Program-made: the position numbers and the translations under genes
Source: Sulfuricurvum sp. PD_MW2
Lineage (GTDB): Bacteria; Campylobacterota; Campylobacteria; Campylobacterales; Sulfurimonadaceae
Direction: 5' to 3'
Assembly (NCBI RefSeq): GCF_002633015.1
Contig: NZ_NSIU01000005.1
Coordinates: forward strand, 32,360 to 96,359
DNA: 64,000 nt
In this document: one piece after another, positions 39,334 through 50,019 of the stretch
Numbering within the stretch: position 1 is the stretch's first letter
Layout: the number at the start of each line of letters is the position of its first letter
The notes under the pieces: model-generated
What the model saw: the letters and a program-made list of their open reading frames with translations, nothing else
Told to the model about the DNA's origin: nothing
Databases searched by the model: none

Positions 39334-39911
39334 AACCGAAACTACTCCTCATCGGCGGCGGCGGTCATTGCCGATCACTGATCGACGTTATCGAAGCAGA
39401 AGGAAAATATGAAATCGGAGGGATTCTCGATATTCCTGAGCGAATCGGTGAAAAAGTCCTCGGATATCCTATCATAGGGTCCAATAATGATCTTGAAAAC
39501 CTGTTTGGCACCTTTACACATGCACTGATCACCTTTGGTCAAATCAAATCTCCCGATTCACGAATCGCGATGTATGAACGATTAAAGGGTATCGGGTATA
39601 CCCTTCCTACCATTATCTCTCCCAGAGCATATGTTTCCAAACACGCCCGCATCGGCGAGGGGAATGTCATCCTCCATGATGCGCTTATCAATGCAAATGC
39701 CACCATCAGCGACAACTGCATCATCAATAGCAAAGCCCTCATCGAACACGATTGCGTTGTCGAAAGTCACTGTCATATCTCCACAGGAGCGATACTCAAC
39801 GGAGGATGCACCCTCAAAGAGGGGAGCTTTTTCGGAAGCAACGCCGTGTCCAAAGAGGCTATCACCATCGAAGAGGGCTCTTTTATCAAAGCGGGAAGTA
39901 TCGCCAAATGA
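39330..39911 (+). CDS. legH: N-acetyltransferase of the NeuD/PglD/LegH type
   Basis: 193 residues. The N-terminal Rossmann-like half has LLIGGGGHCRSLIDVI. The C-terminal left-handed beta-helix has hexapeptide repeats from about 95 to 190, with the catalytic His in IEHDCVV. It acetylates the 4-amino group of the LegC product. Because the window has no separate PglD next to pglE and pglF, this enzyme could also serve bacillosamine synthesis (inference). ATGA overlaps link it to legC and legI. Confidence 0.87.
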   Translation: MKPKLLLIGGGGHCRSLIDVIEAEGKYEIGGILDIPERIGEKVLGYPIIGSNNDLENLFGTFTHALITFGQIKSPDSRIAMYERLKGIGYTLPTIISPRAYVSKHARIGEGNVILHDALINANATISDNCIINSKALIEHDCVVESHCHISTGAILNGGCTLKEGSFFGSNAVSKEAITIEEGSFIKAGSIAK

Positions 39912-40903
39912 GTATTTTCATCATTGCCGAAGCGGGTGTCAACCACAACGGGTCTTTGGAGATTGCCAAAGAACTCATCGATGTAGCCGTACAATCAGGT
40001 GCAGATGCGGTGAAGTTTCAAACGTTCAAAGCCGATAAACTCGTTTCCAAAACAGCCCAAAAAGCCTCTTATCAAAAACAAACGACCGATGCGGACGAAT
40101 CCCAATATGCCATGATCAAAAAACTGGAGTTGGATGAGAAGGCACACCATGAACTCATTGAGTATTGCGCACAAGAAAACATTCTGTTTCTCTCCACCCC
40201 TTTTGACCATGAGAGTATCGATTTATTAGCCAATCTGGGGATGGAGATTTTCAAAATTCCCAGTGGAGAAATCACCAACCTCCCCTATCTCCGGCACATC
40301 GGTTCGCTTAAAAAAGAGGTGATCCTCTCTACAGGGATGGCAACGCTCGATGAAATCGATCAGGCACTTCGTGTATTGACAAGCGCAGGAACAGCAAAAG
40401 AGCACCTCATCGTATTACACGCAACAACCGAATATCCTTGCCCGATGGAAGAGGTCAATCTGCGTGCGATGCAGACCATACGGGACACCTTTGGTATACG
40501 GGTAGGATATTCCGATCATACGCGTGGTATTGAAGTCCCGATAGCTGCTGCTGCTATGGGTGCGAGTGTAATCGAAAAGCACTTTACCCTCAATAGAGAA
40601 ATGGAAGGACCCGATCACAAAGCGAGTTTGGAACCTAATGAGTTGATTTCGATGGTTCACGCTATCCGAAACATCGAAAAAGCATTAGGTGATGGGATCA
40701 AGCGCCCCTCGCCAAGTGAACTCAAAAACATCCCTATTGCTCGAAAAAGCATCGTTGCTTCCCGTACGATTACCAAGGGAGAGCGTTTGAGTGAGGAGAA
40801 CATCACCATCAAACGTCCCGGAAACGGAATCAGCCCCATGCGTTACGATGAGATTATCGGCACTGTCGCATCCAAAAACTATGTCGAAGATGAGGCGATA
40901 TGA
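39908..40903 (+). CDS. legI: N,N'-diacetyllegionaminic acid synthase (NeuB family)
   Basis: 331 residues from ATG 39908. IIAEAGVNHNG at the start, DAVKFQTFKADKL, STPFDHESIDLL and STGMATLDEI are NeuB motifs; a C-terminal SAF (antifreeze-like) domain begins near 275. It condenses the diacetamido-mannose sugar with phosphoenolpyruvate. It overlaps legH and legG by 4 bases each. Confidence 0.94.
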   Translation: MSIFIIAEAGVNHNGSLEIAKELIDVAVQSGADAVKFQTFKADKLVSKTAQKASYQKQTTDADESQYAMIKKLELDEKAHHELIEYCAQENILFLSTPFDHESIDLLANLGMEIFKIPSGEITNLPYLRHIGSLKKEVILSTGMATLDEIDQALRVLTSAGTAKEHLIVLHATTEYPCPMEEVNLRAMQTIRDTFGIRVGYSDHTRGIEVPIAAAAMGASVIEKHFTLNREMEGPDHKASLEPNELISMVHAIRNIEKALGDGIKRPSPSELKNIPIARKSIVASRTITKGERLSEENITIKRPGNGISPMRYDEIIGTVASKNYVEDEAI

Positions 40904-42060
40904 GAAAAATATGCGTCATTACCGGAACCCGCGCGGAATACGGTCTGCTTTGCTATCTGATGCGCTTCATCGAAGCCGATCCTGAACTCGAACTTCAGAT
41001 TATCGTGACAGGAATGCATCTGAGCCCCGAATTCGGACTCACCTACAAAGAGATTGAAAAAGAGTTTACCATCACCAAAAAAATCGAAATACTCCTCTCC
41101 AGCGATACCTCGGTGGGGATTTCCAAATCAATGGGATTGGCTCAAATCTCGTTTGCGGAGTGTTTTGAAGAGCTCAAACCCGATCTTATCGTTGTGCTTG
41201 GGGATAGATACGAAATATTCAGTGCCGCAAGTGCTGCGATGATCGCACGTATCCCTATCGCTCATCTGCACGGAGGGGAAACAACAGAGGGGGCGTTCGA
41301 TGAATCGATCCGCCATAGCATCACCAAAATGGCACATCTGCATTTTACCGCCGCTGAAGCATACCGTGATCGGGTCATTCAACTCGGAGAACATCCGGAG
41401 AGAGTCTTTAATGTCGGAGGGATGGGGATCGATGCGATCAAAAGGATCACTCTCTTGGAGAAATCCGAATTGGAAAAGAGTATCAACTTTACCTTCGGGA
41501 CCAAAAATCTCCTCGTAACCTTCCATCCCGTTACATTGGAAACCCATACGGCAACAGAACAGTTTCAAGCACTGTTAGATGCTTTGGATACCCTCGAAGA
41601 TACCCATATAATCTTTACCAAAGCCAATAGCGATACCGATGGACGCGCTATCAATGCCATGATCGACACCTACACAGCACACCATATCTCCAACACTATC
41701 GCATTCGCTTCTATGGGGCAACTGCGTTATTTGAGTGCGTTACAGTTTGTCGATGCGGTAGTTGGAAACAGTTCCAGCGGTCTGCTCGAAGCGCCAAGCT
41801 TTCATATCGGTACGATCAATATCGGTGATCGTCAAAAGGGGCGGCTAAAAGCCCTCAGCGTAATCGATTGTAAACCAACGCAAGAAGCAATCTGTGAAAG
41901 TTTAGCAAAACTCTATACCCCTGAATTTCAACAGCAACTTTTCACGCTCCAAAACCCTTACGGCGAAGGGGGAGCAGTTGAGCAAATCATTCAGATCCTC
42001 AAAAGCACCCCTTTGGATGATCTGCTCAAAAAATCATTTTATGATAGAGGACTTTCATGA
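40900..42060 (+). CDS. legG: Hydrolysing NDP-sugar 2-epimerase (NeuC/LegG family)
   Basis: 386 residues, GT-B-like fold. TGTRAEYGLL at the start, VLGDRYEIFSAASAAM, AHLHGGETTEGAFDESIRH and GNSSSGLLEAPSF are family motifs. It releases the nucleotide and inverts C2 to give the diacetamido-mannose-type sugar for LegI. Placed directly after legI with ATGA coupling. Confidence 0.94.
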   Translation: MRKICVITGTRAEYGLLCYLMRFIEADPELELQIIVTGMHLSPEFGLTYKEIEKEFTITKKIEILLSSDTSVGISKSMGLAQISFAECFEELKPDLIVVLGDRYEIFSAASAAMIARIPIAHLHGGETTEGAFDESIRHSITKMAHLHFTAAEAYRDRVIQLGEHPERVFNVGGMGIDAIKRITLLEKSELEKSINFTFGTKNLLVTFHPVTLETHTATEQFQALLDALDTLEDTHIIFTKANSDTDGRAINAMIDTYTAHHISNTIAFASMGQLRYLSALQFVDAVVGNSSSGLLEAPSFHIGTINIGDRQKGRLKALSVIDCKPTQEAICESLAKLYTPEFQQQLFTLQNPYGEGGAVEQIIQILKSTPLDDLLKKSFYDRGLS

Positions 42061-43106
42061 AACCGATAGATGCCATTAAACTCTCGTTAACCTCTACGAT
42101 CCGAGACGCTTTGCAAATCATCAACAACGGTGCGATGCAAATGGCGGTTGTCGTCGATTCAGAGGGGAAACTTTTGGGGACTATCACTGATGGCGATATA
42201 CGTCGCGGACTGTTGAACAATCTGCGTCTTGAAGATAGCGTTGAAACGATACTCCATACCACGCCGACCGTAGCAACGCTCAGCGATACGAAAGAGGAGA
42301 TCCTCCAAAAAGCGCTCACAAAAAAACTGCATCAAATTCCGATCATCGATGAAGAATACCGTGTTTTAGGGATACAAGAGATCAACGATCTCATCAAACC
42401 CCCAACCAAGCCTAATATGGTCGTACTGATGGTGGGAGGATTGGGAAGCCGCCTTCGACCGCTCACCGAAAATACCCCAAAACCGATGCTCAAAGTCGGA
42501 AACAAACCGATACTGCAAACCATAGTAGAGAAATTTGCCGAATACGGATTTAACGAAATTGTCCTATGCGTCAACTATAAATCGCACATCATCCAAGATT
42601 ATTTCGGGGACGGAAGCGCCTTTGGGGTGAATATCACCTATATCTTTGAAGAGGAGCGGATGGGAACGGCAGGAGCACTCAGCCTTCTTACAACCCTCCC
42701 GAATGAGCCTTTTTTCGTGATGAACGGCGATTTGCTCACCAATATCAATTTTGAACATCTATACAACTACCATCTCTCTCAAAACGCCATGGCGACAATG
42801 TGTGTCCGTGAATACGATTTTCAAGTCCCTTATGGCGTTGTCAACATGGAGGGGAACGCCATCCTCTCCATTGAGGAAAAGCCTCTCCATAAATTCTTTG
42901 TGAGTGCAGGGATCTATATGCTTGATCCGGAGGTCATCCAATACATCCCGAAAAACCAATTTTACGACATGCCAACCCTATTTGAAACCCTTATTAAAAA
43001 GGAGCAAAAAGCGATCTCTTTTCCGATACGGGAATATTGGCTAGATATCGGTCAGATGGAGGAGTACGAACGGGCCAATCAAGAGTATGCGGGTGTGTTT
43101 CAGTGA
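42057..43106 (+). CDS. ptmE: Glucosamine-1-phosphate guanylyltransferase with CBS domains
   Basis: 349 residues. Residues 1-115 hold a CBS pair (GAMQMAVVVDSEGKLLGTITDGD, cited only in part: GTITDGDIRR). Residues 120-345 are a nucleotidyltransferase with MVGGLGSRLRPLTENTPKPM, NGDLLT and SIEEKP. This fusion is the PtmE arrangement that makes GDP-GlcN in Campylobacter. It gives the GDP label that LegB then uses. Confidence 0.88.
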   Translation: MKPIDAIKLSLTSTIRDALQIINNGAMQMAVVVDSEGKLLGTITDGDIRRGLLNNLRLEDSVETILHTTPTVATLSDTKEEILQKALTKKLHQIPIIDEEYRVLGIQEINDLIKPPTKPNMVVLMVGGLGSRLRPLTENTPKPMLKVGNKPILQTIVEKFAEYGFNEIVLCVNYKSHIIQDYFGDGSAFGVNITYIFEEERMGTAGALSLLTTLPNEPFFVMNGDLLTNINFEHLYNYHLSQNAMATMCVREYDFQVPYGVVNMEGNAILSIEEKPLHKFFVSAGIYMLDPEVIQYIPKNQFYDMPTLFETLIKKEQKAISFPIREYWLDIGQMEEYERANQEYAGVFQ

Positions 43107-44014
43107 AAGCACTCATTGTCGGATACGGTTCTATCGGTCAACGGCACTATGATGTCCTCTCCTCGATGAGAGTTTTTGATGCAATTCATGTCGTCACTTC
43201 TCAAATGCTTCAAGACATCACGACATTCAAAACGTTGGAATCGGTTTGCGATATTAAGAGCTATGATTATTTCGTGATTGCATCGGAAACCAATAAACAC
43301 CTTTCTCAGCTCATCTATCTGGATACGCACGTCAAAAATAAAACGATTTTATGCGAAAAACCCATTTTTGATACATACCAAAACACCCAACTCCCGAATA
43401 ACGCTATTTATGTCGGTTACGTGTTGCGTTTTCATCCGATTTTTGAGCAGCTCAAATCCCTTTTGGGTACCGAAACTCCGATCGCCGTATCGATTAGGGC
43501 AGGCTCCTACCTCCCCTCATGGAGACCGCAAAGAGATTATCGTACCCTCTACAGCGCATCCAAGGAACAGGGGGGTGGCGTGTTGCTCGATCTGAGCCAC
43601 GAAATCGATTATGCCCAGTGGCTCTTCGGTCCCCTCTCCCTCCTCGGTGCGTATCAAAGCAAAATTTCCGATTTAGAGATCGATTCGGATGACATTACCG
43701 TTATAACGGCACAAACATCCCATAACGCATCGATCACCATTACTTTGGATTACATCAGTAAAATTCCCCTTCGTGAGATCGTTATCCATACGAATACCCA
43801 GACCCTCATTGTCGATATGATTGCAAACACGTTAAAAATCGGAGCCCTTGATGGGGAAATTGAAACGATTACCTTAGAGCCGTTTGAGCGCAATGAACTT
43901 TTTATCAAAATGCACCACTCTGCACTAAGCGACAAAACCGATCTATGCACACTGAGCGAAGGGCTGAGTGTCATGAAAACCATCACCGATATTCAGGAAC
44001 ACCATCATGGCTAA
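43103..44014 (+). CDS. ptmF: Gfo/Idh/MocA-type oxidoreductase (PtmF-like)
   Basis: 303 residues starting at GTG 43103, which overlaps the ptmE stop in GTGA. The NAD motif VGYGSIGQRH is followed by CEKPIF and a GGVLLDLSHEIDYAQWLFG segment that is typical of the family catalytic region. In Campylobacter PtmF helps supply the amino-sugar precursor; its exact step is less certain than those of the Leg enzymes. Confidence 0.82.
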   Translation: MKALIVGYGSIGQRHYDVLSSMRVFDAIHVVTSQMLQDITTFKTLESVCDIKSYDYFVIASETNKHLSQLIYLDTHVKNKTILCEKPIFDTYQNTQLPNNAIYVGYVLRFHPIFEQLKSLLGTETPIAVSIRAGSYLPSWRPQRDYRTLYSASKEQGGGVLLDLSHEIDYAQWLFGPLSLLGAYQSKISDLEIDSDDITVITAQTSHNASITITLDYISKIPLREIVIHTNTQTLIVDMIANTLKIGALDGEIETITLEPFERNELFIKMHHSALSDKTDLCTLSEGLSVMKTITDIQEHHHG

Positions 44015-44708
44015 AGTTTTATGTACGATATGCGCACGCGGAGGGTCAAAAGGGGTTAAAAACAAAAACATCAAACTCCTGGGCGGCAAACCCCTCATCG
44101 CTTACACCATCGAGCAGGCCGCTCAGTCGGGACTGTTTGAACACATCGTTATCAGTACCGATTCGGATGCGATAGCACAGTGCGCACAGGAATACGGTGC
44201 TGAAGTTTTTTTCAAACGTTCAGCAGAGATGGCATCCGATACTGCCGGAAAACTCGATGTCATCCGCGATGCGTTCAAACGCTCTGAAGAGTATTACGGT
44301 TGCACATTTGATACCTTGATCGATCTGGATGCCACCGCACCCCTTCGCAGTGTTCAAGACATTGTTGATTCCTACAGACAGTTTCTGCGAGATGATAACG
44401 ACAATCTCATCACTGCCATGCCCTCTCGCCGAAGCCCCTATTTTAATCTCGTCGAAGTAGATGCTTCAGGAAAGGTAGCGTTATCGAAAAAGCTCTCTGA
44501 TGGTGTCGTACGCCGACAAGATGCCCCAAAAAGCTACGATATGAATGCCTCCATCTATATTTGGAAACGGGATGTCATTTTAAATGAGAACACACTGTTT
44601 CTCGAAAAAACAGGCTTATATGTGATGCCGGAAGAACGTTCTATCGACATCGATACGGAACTCGATTTTGAGTTTGTCGAATTTTTGATGAGGAAGCAGA
44701 ATGATTAA
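44007..44708 (+). CDS. legF: CMP-legionaminic acid synthetase (PtmB/NeuA family)
   Basis: 233 residues. ICARGGSKGVKNKNIKLLGGKPL is the CMP-sialate synthetase N-terminal signature (the first part, CARGGSKGVKNKN, binds CTP). LDATAPLRS and EERSIDIDTELDFE follow. It activates legionaminic acid with CTP. Called ptmB in Campylobacter. It overlaps its neighbours by 8 bases on both sides. Confidence 0.92.
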   Translation: MAKVLCTICARGGSKGVKNKNIKLLGGKPLIAYTIEQAAQSGLFEHIVISTDSDAIAQCAQEYGAEVFFKRSAEMASDTAGKLDVIRDAFKRSEEYYGCTFDTLIDLDATAPLRSVQDIVDSYRQFLRDDNDNLITAMPSRRSPYFNLVEVDASGKVALSKKLSDGVVRRQDAPKSYDMNASIYIWKRDVILNENTLFLEKTGLYVMPEERSIDIDTELDFEFVEFLMRKQND

Positions 44709-45471
44709 AAACCACGTAGTCGTCATTACCGGTGGAGCGGGACTGATCGGAAAAGAGTTTGTAAAAGCAGTCGTGGCCAATAACGGAATCGCGATCATCG
44801 CCGATATTAATGAACAAATCGGCAACCGTGTGAAAGAGGAACTATCACTAGAGTTACAAACCAATGCTATCGATTTTATAGCATTGGATATCACCTCCAA
44901 AGAGTCTCTCAATACCGCAATAGCGTATTTACACGACACATACGGCAAAGTCGATGCATTGGTTAACAACGCCTATCCGCGCAATAAAAACTATGGAAAA
45001 CACTTTTTTGAAGTTGAATATGCCGATTTTTGCGAAAATCTCAATCTCAATCTCGGCGGCTATTTTTTAGCAAGTCAGCAGTTCGCCCTCTACTTTCAAA
45101 AACAAGGCTTTGGAAACATCATCAACATCTCCTCTATTTACGGTGTTATCGCTCCAAAATTTGAAGTCTACGACAATACTCCAATGAGTATGCCGGTTGA
45201 ATATGCCGCGATCAAATCGGCACTCCTTATGCTGACGCAATATATGGCAAAATATTTCAAAGGGATGAATATTCGAGTCAATGCAATCAGCCCAGGCGGT
45301 ATTTTCGATCATCAGCTGGAGCCTTTTTTAGAGAGCTACAAAAAGCAGTGCCTTAACAAAGGGATGCTTGATAAAAGCGATTTACAGGGGACGCTCGTCT
45401 ATTTGCTCAGTGACATGAGTCGATACGTCAACGGTCAAAATATTATTGTGGATGATGGATTTAGTCTATGA
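44701..45471 (+). CDS. ptmA: Short-chain dehydrogenase (PtmA-like)
   Basis: 256 residues of the classical SDR family. It has TGGAGLIGKEF, a VNNAYPRN motif in place of the usual NNAG, SSIYGVI and EYAAIKSAL (YxxxK), and VDDGFSL at the end. In Campylobacter jejuni PtmA belongs to the flagellin legionaminate pathway. It closes the set of nine legionaminate genes in this window. Confidence 0.87.
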   Translation: MIKNHVVVITGGAGLIGKEFVKAVVANNGIAIIADINEQIGNRVKEELSLELQTNAIDFIALDITSKESLNTAIAYLHDTYGKVDALVNNAYPRNKNYGKHFFEVEYADFCENLNLNLGGYFLASQQFALYFQKQGFGNIINISSIYGVIAPKFEVYDNTPMSMPVEYAAIKSALLMLTQYMAKYFKGMNIRVNAISPGGIFDHQLEPFLESYKKQCLNKGMLDKSDLQGTLVYLLSDMSRYVNGQNIIVDDGFSL

Positions 45472-46025
45472 TACAAGAGATCGTTTCCAAATATCGCTTT
45501 GACAAAAAGAGTGATCGCATCGGTCCGGATTGTCCGTTTACCCATTGGAAGCTTTATTTTAAATCGTCTATGGTGACTCTGTGCCAACAAAAATTTGCTC
45601 ATTTTGGAGTCAATGCAGAGTTTCGCCCCGGAGCATACGCTATTTGCTGCAGTAAGATCTTTATCGGAGACAATGTCGTTATCCGCCCGGGAACAATGCT
45701 TTTTGCTGATCCCAGAGAAGGGGAAAGCGGCTCGATCACCATCGAAGAGAATGTCATGATCGGATCTGGGGTTCATATGTATGTTCATAACCATCGGTTT
45801 GATAAGCCGAATCTTCCGATCATTGCTCAGGGTCACTATCCCTCAGAATCGATCACTTTGAAAAAAGGCTCTTGGATCGGAGCCAATGCAATCATCCTTC
45901 CCGGTGTCACCATCGGTGAAAACAGTGTTATCGGTGCAGGAAGTATTGTTACCCATGATATTCCCCCTTTTTCAGTTGCGGTAGGTTCACCCGCGCGCGT
46001 TGTCAAAAAAACCACGGAAAAGTAA
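45468..46025 (+). CDS. Hexapeptide-repeat acyltransferase (WbbJ-like)
   Basis: 185 residues with left-handed beta-helix repeats from about 55 to 175 (IFIGDNVVIRPGT, WIGANAIILPGVTIGENSVIGAG). MYVHNHRFD carries a likely catalytic His. Such enzymes O- or N-acetylate sugars with acetyl-CoA. It has no Rossmann half, so it is unlike LegH. The substrate is unknown; it directly follows ptmA by an ATGA overlap. Confidence 0.8.
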   Translation: MIQEIVSKYRFDKKSDRIGPDCPFTHWKLYFKSSMVTLCQQKFAHFGVNAEFRPGAYAICCSKIFIGDNVVIRPGTMLFADPREGESGSITIEENVMIGSGVHMYVHNHRFDKPNLPIIAQGHYPSESITLKKGSWIGANAIILPGVTIGENSVIGAGSIVTHDIPPFSVAVGSPARVVKKTTEK

Positions 46026-46026
46026 A

Positions 46027-47538
46027 ATGGCCGCGGAAGAGAGTCTTAAAAAACGCTACCTCATTAAGCTTCTCTCTAACCTTATCAACGGTGCAATCAA
46101 TATTCTCTTTCTTGCACTTGTCCCAAAAGCGCTCGGTCCGGTAGCCTATGGACAGTTTAGTTATTTGCAACAGTTATTTTCACAACTTTTCGGTTTGGCG
46201 GATGCTGGAACCTCGATGGCATTTTTCACCAAGCTCTCATCCCATCCTCAGCGCAAAGAATTAATCTCTTTTTACGCTTTGTATATGGGGGTGGTTTTAA
46301 TCGCTATCTCTCTTTTTGTCTATCTCCTACACTACACCCCATTCACCCAAACGCTATTCCCAAATATACCGCAAGAGTATATTGTTATCGGAATGGGACT
46401 GGGATTTTTGACATGGCTCAACCAGATTTTTATTAAAATTTCCGATGCCTATGCCCTGACCGTATCGGTCGAAATCCTGAAAAGTCTCCACAAATTTATC
46501 TCTTTGGGCTTGCTTTTTTATTTTCTCTACTATCTCACTTTCGATCTCACCGCCTATTTTCAGTTTAACTACATCGTCTCAGGCCTCTTTATTGCCCTTG
46601 CATCGCTCCTCTTTATACAACGCGGTGTTTTTAGCTCCGATTTATGGCAGCAACGCCTTCATATCCTCCAAAATATCAAAGAGTTCGCCCATTACAGCCA
46701 CCCGATCCTCTTATTCTCACTTGTCGGAGTAGGGATTGGAATGTTTGATATTTGGCTGCTCCAGAGCACCGGTGGAGCCGAACAAACAGGATTTTACACC
46801 TTGGCGTACTCCGTTGCCGCCGTCTCATTTTTGTTCACAAGCTCGATGACCCCGATCATTACCCGCGAATTTGCCCGCTCTTTTGCGCAAGGGAATATGG
46901 AAAAAATTCAACTCCATTTCAAACGCTTTATTCCGATGCTCTATTCGGTTGCCGCATTTTTTGCGGTATTTGTCGCCTTTCAATCAGATCAACTCATTCA
47001 CCTCTTTAGCGGTGAAAAATTTGCCCTTGCCGCACCGGCTCTCAGTGTCATTGCCCTCTACCCGATCCATCAAACCTACGGACAGCTCAGCGGATCGCTT
47101 TTTTTTGCCAATGGAAATACCTCGCAATATCGTAATATTGCGCTCTTTACCTCATTAATCGGCGTTATTTTTACATTTATTTTTCTCTACGTATTACATC
47201 TTGGTTCCCTTGGTCTCGCCTATAAAATGGTGATCACTCAGCTCATCGGGGTGAGTATACAGCTCTATTTCAATACGGTATTTTTAAAAATCAAAATAGC
47301 TCCGTTTATCTTCCATCAGATCTATGCTTTGCTCTTTTTTATACTCGCTGCATTTGTAAGTATTTTTGTCACATCATCGATACAAACACCGTGGATCAAT
47401 CTAGCGTCTTGTGCCGTTTTTTATGCGGTATTGACTATAATCGGGGCAATAATTTTCCCTCAGATTTTTGCAACATCCCGAGGAGAAATCAAAAAATTGT
47501 TTCTCAAAAAAAAGAAGGATATTTCTGTCGATGCCTAA
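46027..47538 (+). CDS. wzx: Wzx-type lipid-linked oligosaccharide flippase
   Basis: 503 residues with about 12-14 membrane segments from the N-terminus to near 490, and a short basic tail. N-terminal KRYLIKLLSNLINGAINILFL is typical of the polysaccharide transporter family. It should flip an undecaprenyl-linked glycan to the periplasm. The locus has no ABC-type PglK flippase, so this protein may do that job for PglB (inference). ATG 46027 starts 1 base after the previous stop. Confidence 0.85.
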   Translation: MAAEESLKKRYLIKLLSNLINGAINILFLALVPKALGPVAYGQFSYLQQLFSQLFGLADAGTSMAFFTKLSSHPQRKELISFYALYMGVVLIAISLFVYLLHYTPFTQTLFPNIPQEYIVIGMGLGFLTWLNQIFIKISDAYALTVSVEILKSLHKFISLGLLFYFLYYLTFDLTAYFQFNYIVSGLFIALASLLFIQRGVFSSDLWQQRLHILQNIKEFAHYSHPILLFSLVGVGIGMFDIWLLQSTGGAEQTGFYTLAYSVAAVSFLFTSSMTPIITREFARSFAQGNMEKIQLHFKRFIPMLYSVAAFFAVFVAFQSDQLIHLFSGEKFALAAPALSVIALYPIHQTYGQLSGSLFFANGNTSQYRNIALFTSLIGVIFTFIFLYVLHLGSLGLAYKMVITQLIGVSIQLYFNTVFLKIKIAPFIFHQIYALLFFILAAFVSIFVTSSIQTPWINLASCAVFYAVLTIIGAIIFPQIFATSRGEIKKLFLKKKKDISVDA

Positions 47539-49363
47539 CACCGTTGCTTCACTAGCTCCACGAAAATCGCACTACCGTAACATTTTTATTCTTGATTCAC
47601 TCGAATGGTGGGATGCAGCAAGCTATGACATTTCCACCGATTTGATTCTTACTTATGATTTTGGACTCAAACATAAAATCGACGCAATAGGGGGAGAGGC
47701 TTACTATATTGATCATCTCATCGACCCATCAATCATGCAAGAAAATAATTTTTTAGTGACCGATTTTTTGAAAAACTGGCATTATGACGCAAACGGACAA
47801 GATATTTTTACCTACAAAGAGATTCCGTTCGGATTCTCATTACGGCTCGATATCTGGAACGAACTGGTAACTCTCTCACGTCTTGCTCTATGTCTGGAAT
47901 CTTTAAAACACCTCTCTTTTTATAGGTTGTATTTGGGAAGCGACGATAAACGGATCAAAACGGTTTTAGATCGATACAAAATTGAAGCTCACTCTGTATC
48001 CAAATCGACCTCCGTCCCCATCTTTTATTTCCCGATAGCGCAATGGTTGGATGACAAAATCCGCTCAAGCGGCTTACGCGGTTTTTTGGTGCGTATTCGG
48101 GAAATCGTTACGGCATTCTACGGCTACATTGTCCCTTTTATGGATACCCTTATCCCTCGTTCGAAGCCACAGCGTTCCCTCTTCATCCAAGAGTACCATC
48201 CAACACGAAAACTGATTGAAATCCTCAAAAAAGACCCTTTATTGCGTGTTGTTTTGGTCAATTTCACCCGCGGCTCAAAACTGCTGGATCACCGATTTGA
48301 GCGTCTTATCCCTATCAGCGGTTCACTCCATTCCTTTGAGCCTATTGCATCAACATTGCTCAGAGCTTTCAAAGAACATCGCCACGCGTCTCTCATCCTC
48401 ACCAACGGCGAGGATATAAGCGATGAACTCTATACGATTATCGAGCAACGGATCGGATCTCGAATCGCACCTGTTCTTCGTACGCTTCACAGCGTTATCC
48501 GTTATCTCGATAAGCATCCGATCCAACTCGAAATTCTTATTGCCAATATGGGGTTAACCGCAACATTGGTCGATTGCGTCTGCAAAGCCAGAGGTATTCC
48601 TAGCTATCTGATCATAAACGGTATGCTGACGAAAGAATTTATGGACGAAGCCAAATACGCAACTTACATCAACGCTTATTCGACAAGTATTAAAGAGCAC
48701 TATTTTCGCAACATAAAGAACATCGTCTGCCTTGGAGACCCTCGGATGGACAACTATCCGCCGCTTAACGCTCCCAGAGTGATCAATCGGACCCGTCCAA
48801 CCGTCACCATTGGTACGTCCGGATTTAATCCGATCGATCTGAACTCCTACGTCGCGGTCGAATTTGAGTTTATGTACGACGTATTGAGCGCTCTGCAAAC
48901 GATGATTCAGCAAGATTTTCCGATGGATATTATCATCAAAGTACGTCCGAACGGCTATCTCAAACAATATGCCGATTTTGTCTCCGCTTTTTTCCCGAAT
49001 CTGAACATTGAGCTCATCAGTACCGCTCCGATGAAAAGTGTTTTGGATAAAACCGACCTCTACATCAGTATTTATTCGCAAACCCTTTTCGAGGCCTCTT
49101 GTCTAGGTATTCCTGCTATCTACCACAAAAAAGATACCGAAGTGATGGACCCACCGTTCAATGGAAAGTGCGAGCTTGTCACCACTCGAAATGTCGATAA
49201 TCTGATCCAAGCCTTAAACGATTTCAAATCGATCCATCCGCGTTATAATGCTTTCTTGGATCGCTCCGTTATGGAACGCTACATCGGTCCTCTGGATGGA
49301 AACAATATGCAGCGAAATGTTGATTATGTGTATGAACTCTTAAAAAAAGAGGATCTATCGTGA
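47531..49363 (+). CDS. Large GT-B-like putative glycosyltransferase of unknown family
   Basis: 610 residues from ATG 47531, which overlaps wzx by 8 bases. No family is recognised with certainty. The C-terminal half reads like a GT-B donor domain: [16 protein letters not shown] and the segment [18 protein letters not shown], which resembles the S-x-x-FEA donor motif of sialyl- and capsule-type transferases. No membrane segments are seen. Its position between a flippase and acetyltransferases, after the legionaminate genes, makes it a candidate nonulosonate transferase (inference). Confidence 0.6.
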   Translation: MPNTVASLAPRKSHYRNIFILDSLEWWDAASYDISTDLILTYDFGLKHKIDAIGGEAYYIDHLIDPSIMQENNFLVTDFLKNWHYDANGQDIFTYKEIPFGFSLRLDIWNELVTLSRLALCLESLKHLSFYRLYLGSDDKRIKTVLDRYKIEAHSVSKSTSVPIFYFPIAQWLDDKIRSSGLRGFLVRIREIVTAFYGYIVPFMDTLIPRSKPQRSLFIQEYHPTRKLIEILKKDPLLRVVLVNFTRGSKLLDHRFERLIPISGSLHSFEPIASTLLRAFKEHRHASLILTNGEDISDELYTIIEQRIGSRIAPVLRTLHSVIRYLDKHPIQLEILIANMGLTATLVDCVCKARGIPSYLIINGMLTKEFMDEAKYATYINAYSTSIKEHYFRNIKNIVCLGDPRMDNYPPLNAPRVINRTRPTVTIGTSGFNPIDLNSYVAVEFEFMYDVLSALQTMIQQDFPMDIIIKVRPNGYLKQYADFVSAFFPNLNIELISTAPMKSVLDKTDLYISIYSQTLFEASCLGIPAIYHKKDTEVMDPPFNGKCELVTTRNVDNLIQALNDFKSIHPRYNAFLDRSVMERYIGPLDGNNMQRNVDYVYELLKKEDLS

Positions 49364-50019
49364 TGATATCAGCGATAAAAAAATCGATCCGTCTATGGCA
49401 ATTACGCAGACGATTTCCTGCGAGTACTATTCATACCGGAGCAATTGCGGATGGCTTGTCCAGCTTAGGGATGCACACCGTTTTATTTCCCGAGGCAATA
49501 GTACTCCGCAGCGTGTTGGAAAAATACACGTATGTACAAAGCCACTCGGTGATCAATAACGCTCACATCGGCCCGTTTTGCTCCATCGCCGCCAACGTTC
49601 ATATCGGCTTGGCATCCCATCCGATCGACGGAGTGAGCAGTTCCCCCGTATTTTACGACGCGAGCCAACCGCTTCCTCACTTCTTTACCAAATCGGTATC
49701 CCCTGCCGACAATACCCCAAAAACGACTATTCATGCCGATGTCTGGATCGGTCAGGGAGCTATGATCAAAGCAGGTATCACCATCGGAGTAGGTGCAGTA
49801 ATCGGCGCAGGTGCGGTCGTCACCCGCGATGTCGAATCCTACAGCGTTGTCGGAGGTATCCCTGCACGTGAAATCAAAAAACGATTTGATGAGGAAACGA
49901 TTGAACGCCTTTTGATATCACGCTGGTGGGAGTTGGAGGAGACAAAACTCGAACAGCTTACCCCCTTGTTCGCTACCCCGGAAGCATTCTTAGATGCGGT
50001 AGAGGAAAAGAACCGATGA
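49363..50019 (+). CDS. Hexapeptide-repeat acetyltransferase (CatB/xenobiotic-type)
   Basis: 218 residues from ATG 49363, which shares one base with the previous stop; a GTG at 49360 is the alternative. Left-handed beta-helix repeats run from about 50 to 165, with a long loop ([15 protein letters not shown]) that is typical of the CatB-like acetyltransferases. [26 protein letters not shown] covers the central coils (cited in part: [11 protein letters not shown]). Likely O-acetylates a glycan residue. Confidence 0.8.
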   Translation: MISAIKKSIRLWQLRRRFPASTIHTGAIADGLSSLGMHTVLFPEAIVLRSVLEKYTYVQSHSVINNAHIGPFCSIAANVHIGLASHPIDGVSSSPVFYDASQPLPHFFTKSVSPADNTPKTTIHADVWIGQGAMIKAGITIGVGAVIGAGAVVTRDVESYSVVGGIPAREIKKRFDEETIERLLISRWWELEETKLEQLTPLFATPEAFLDAVEEKNR

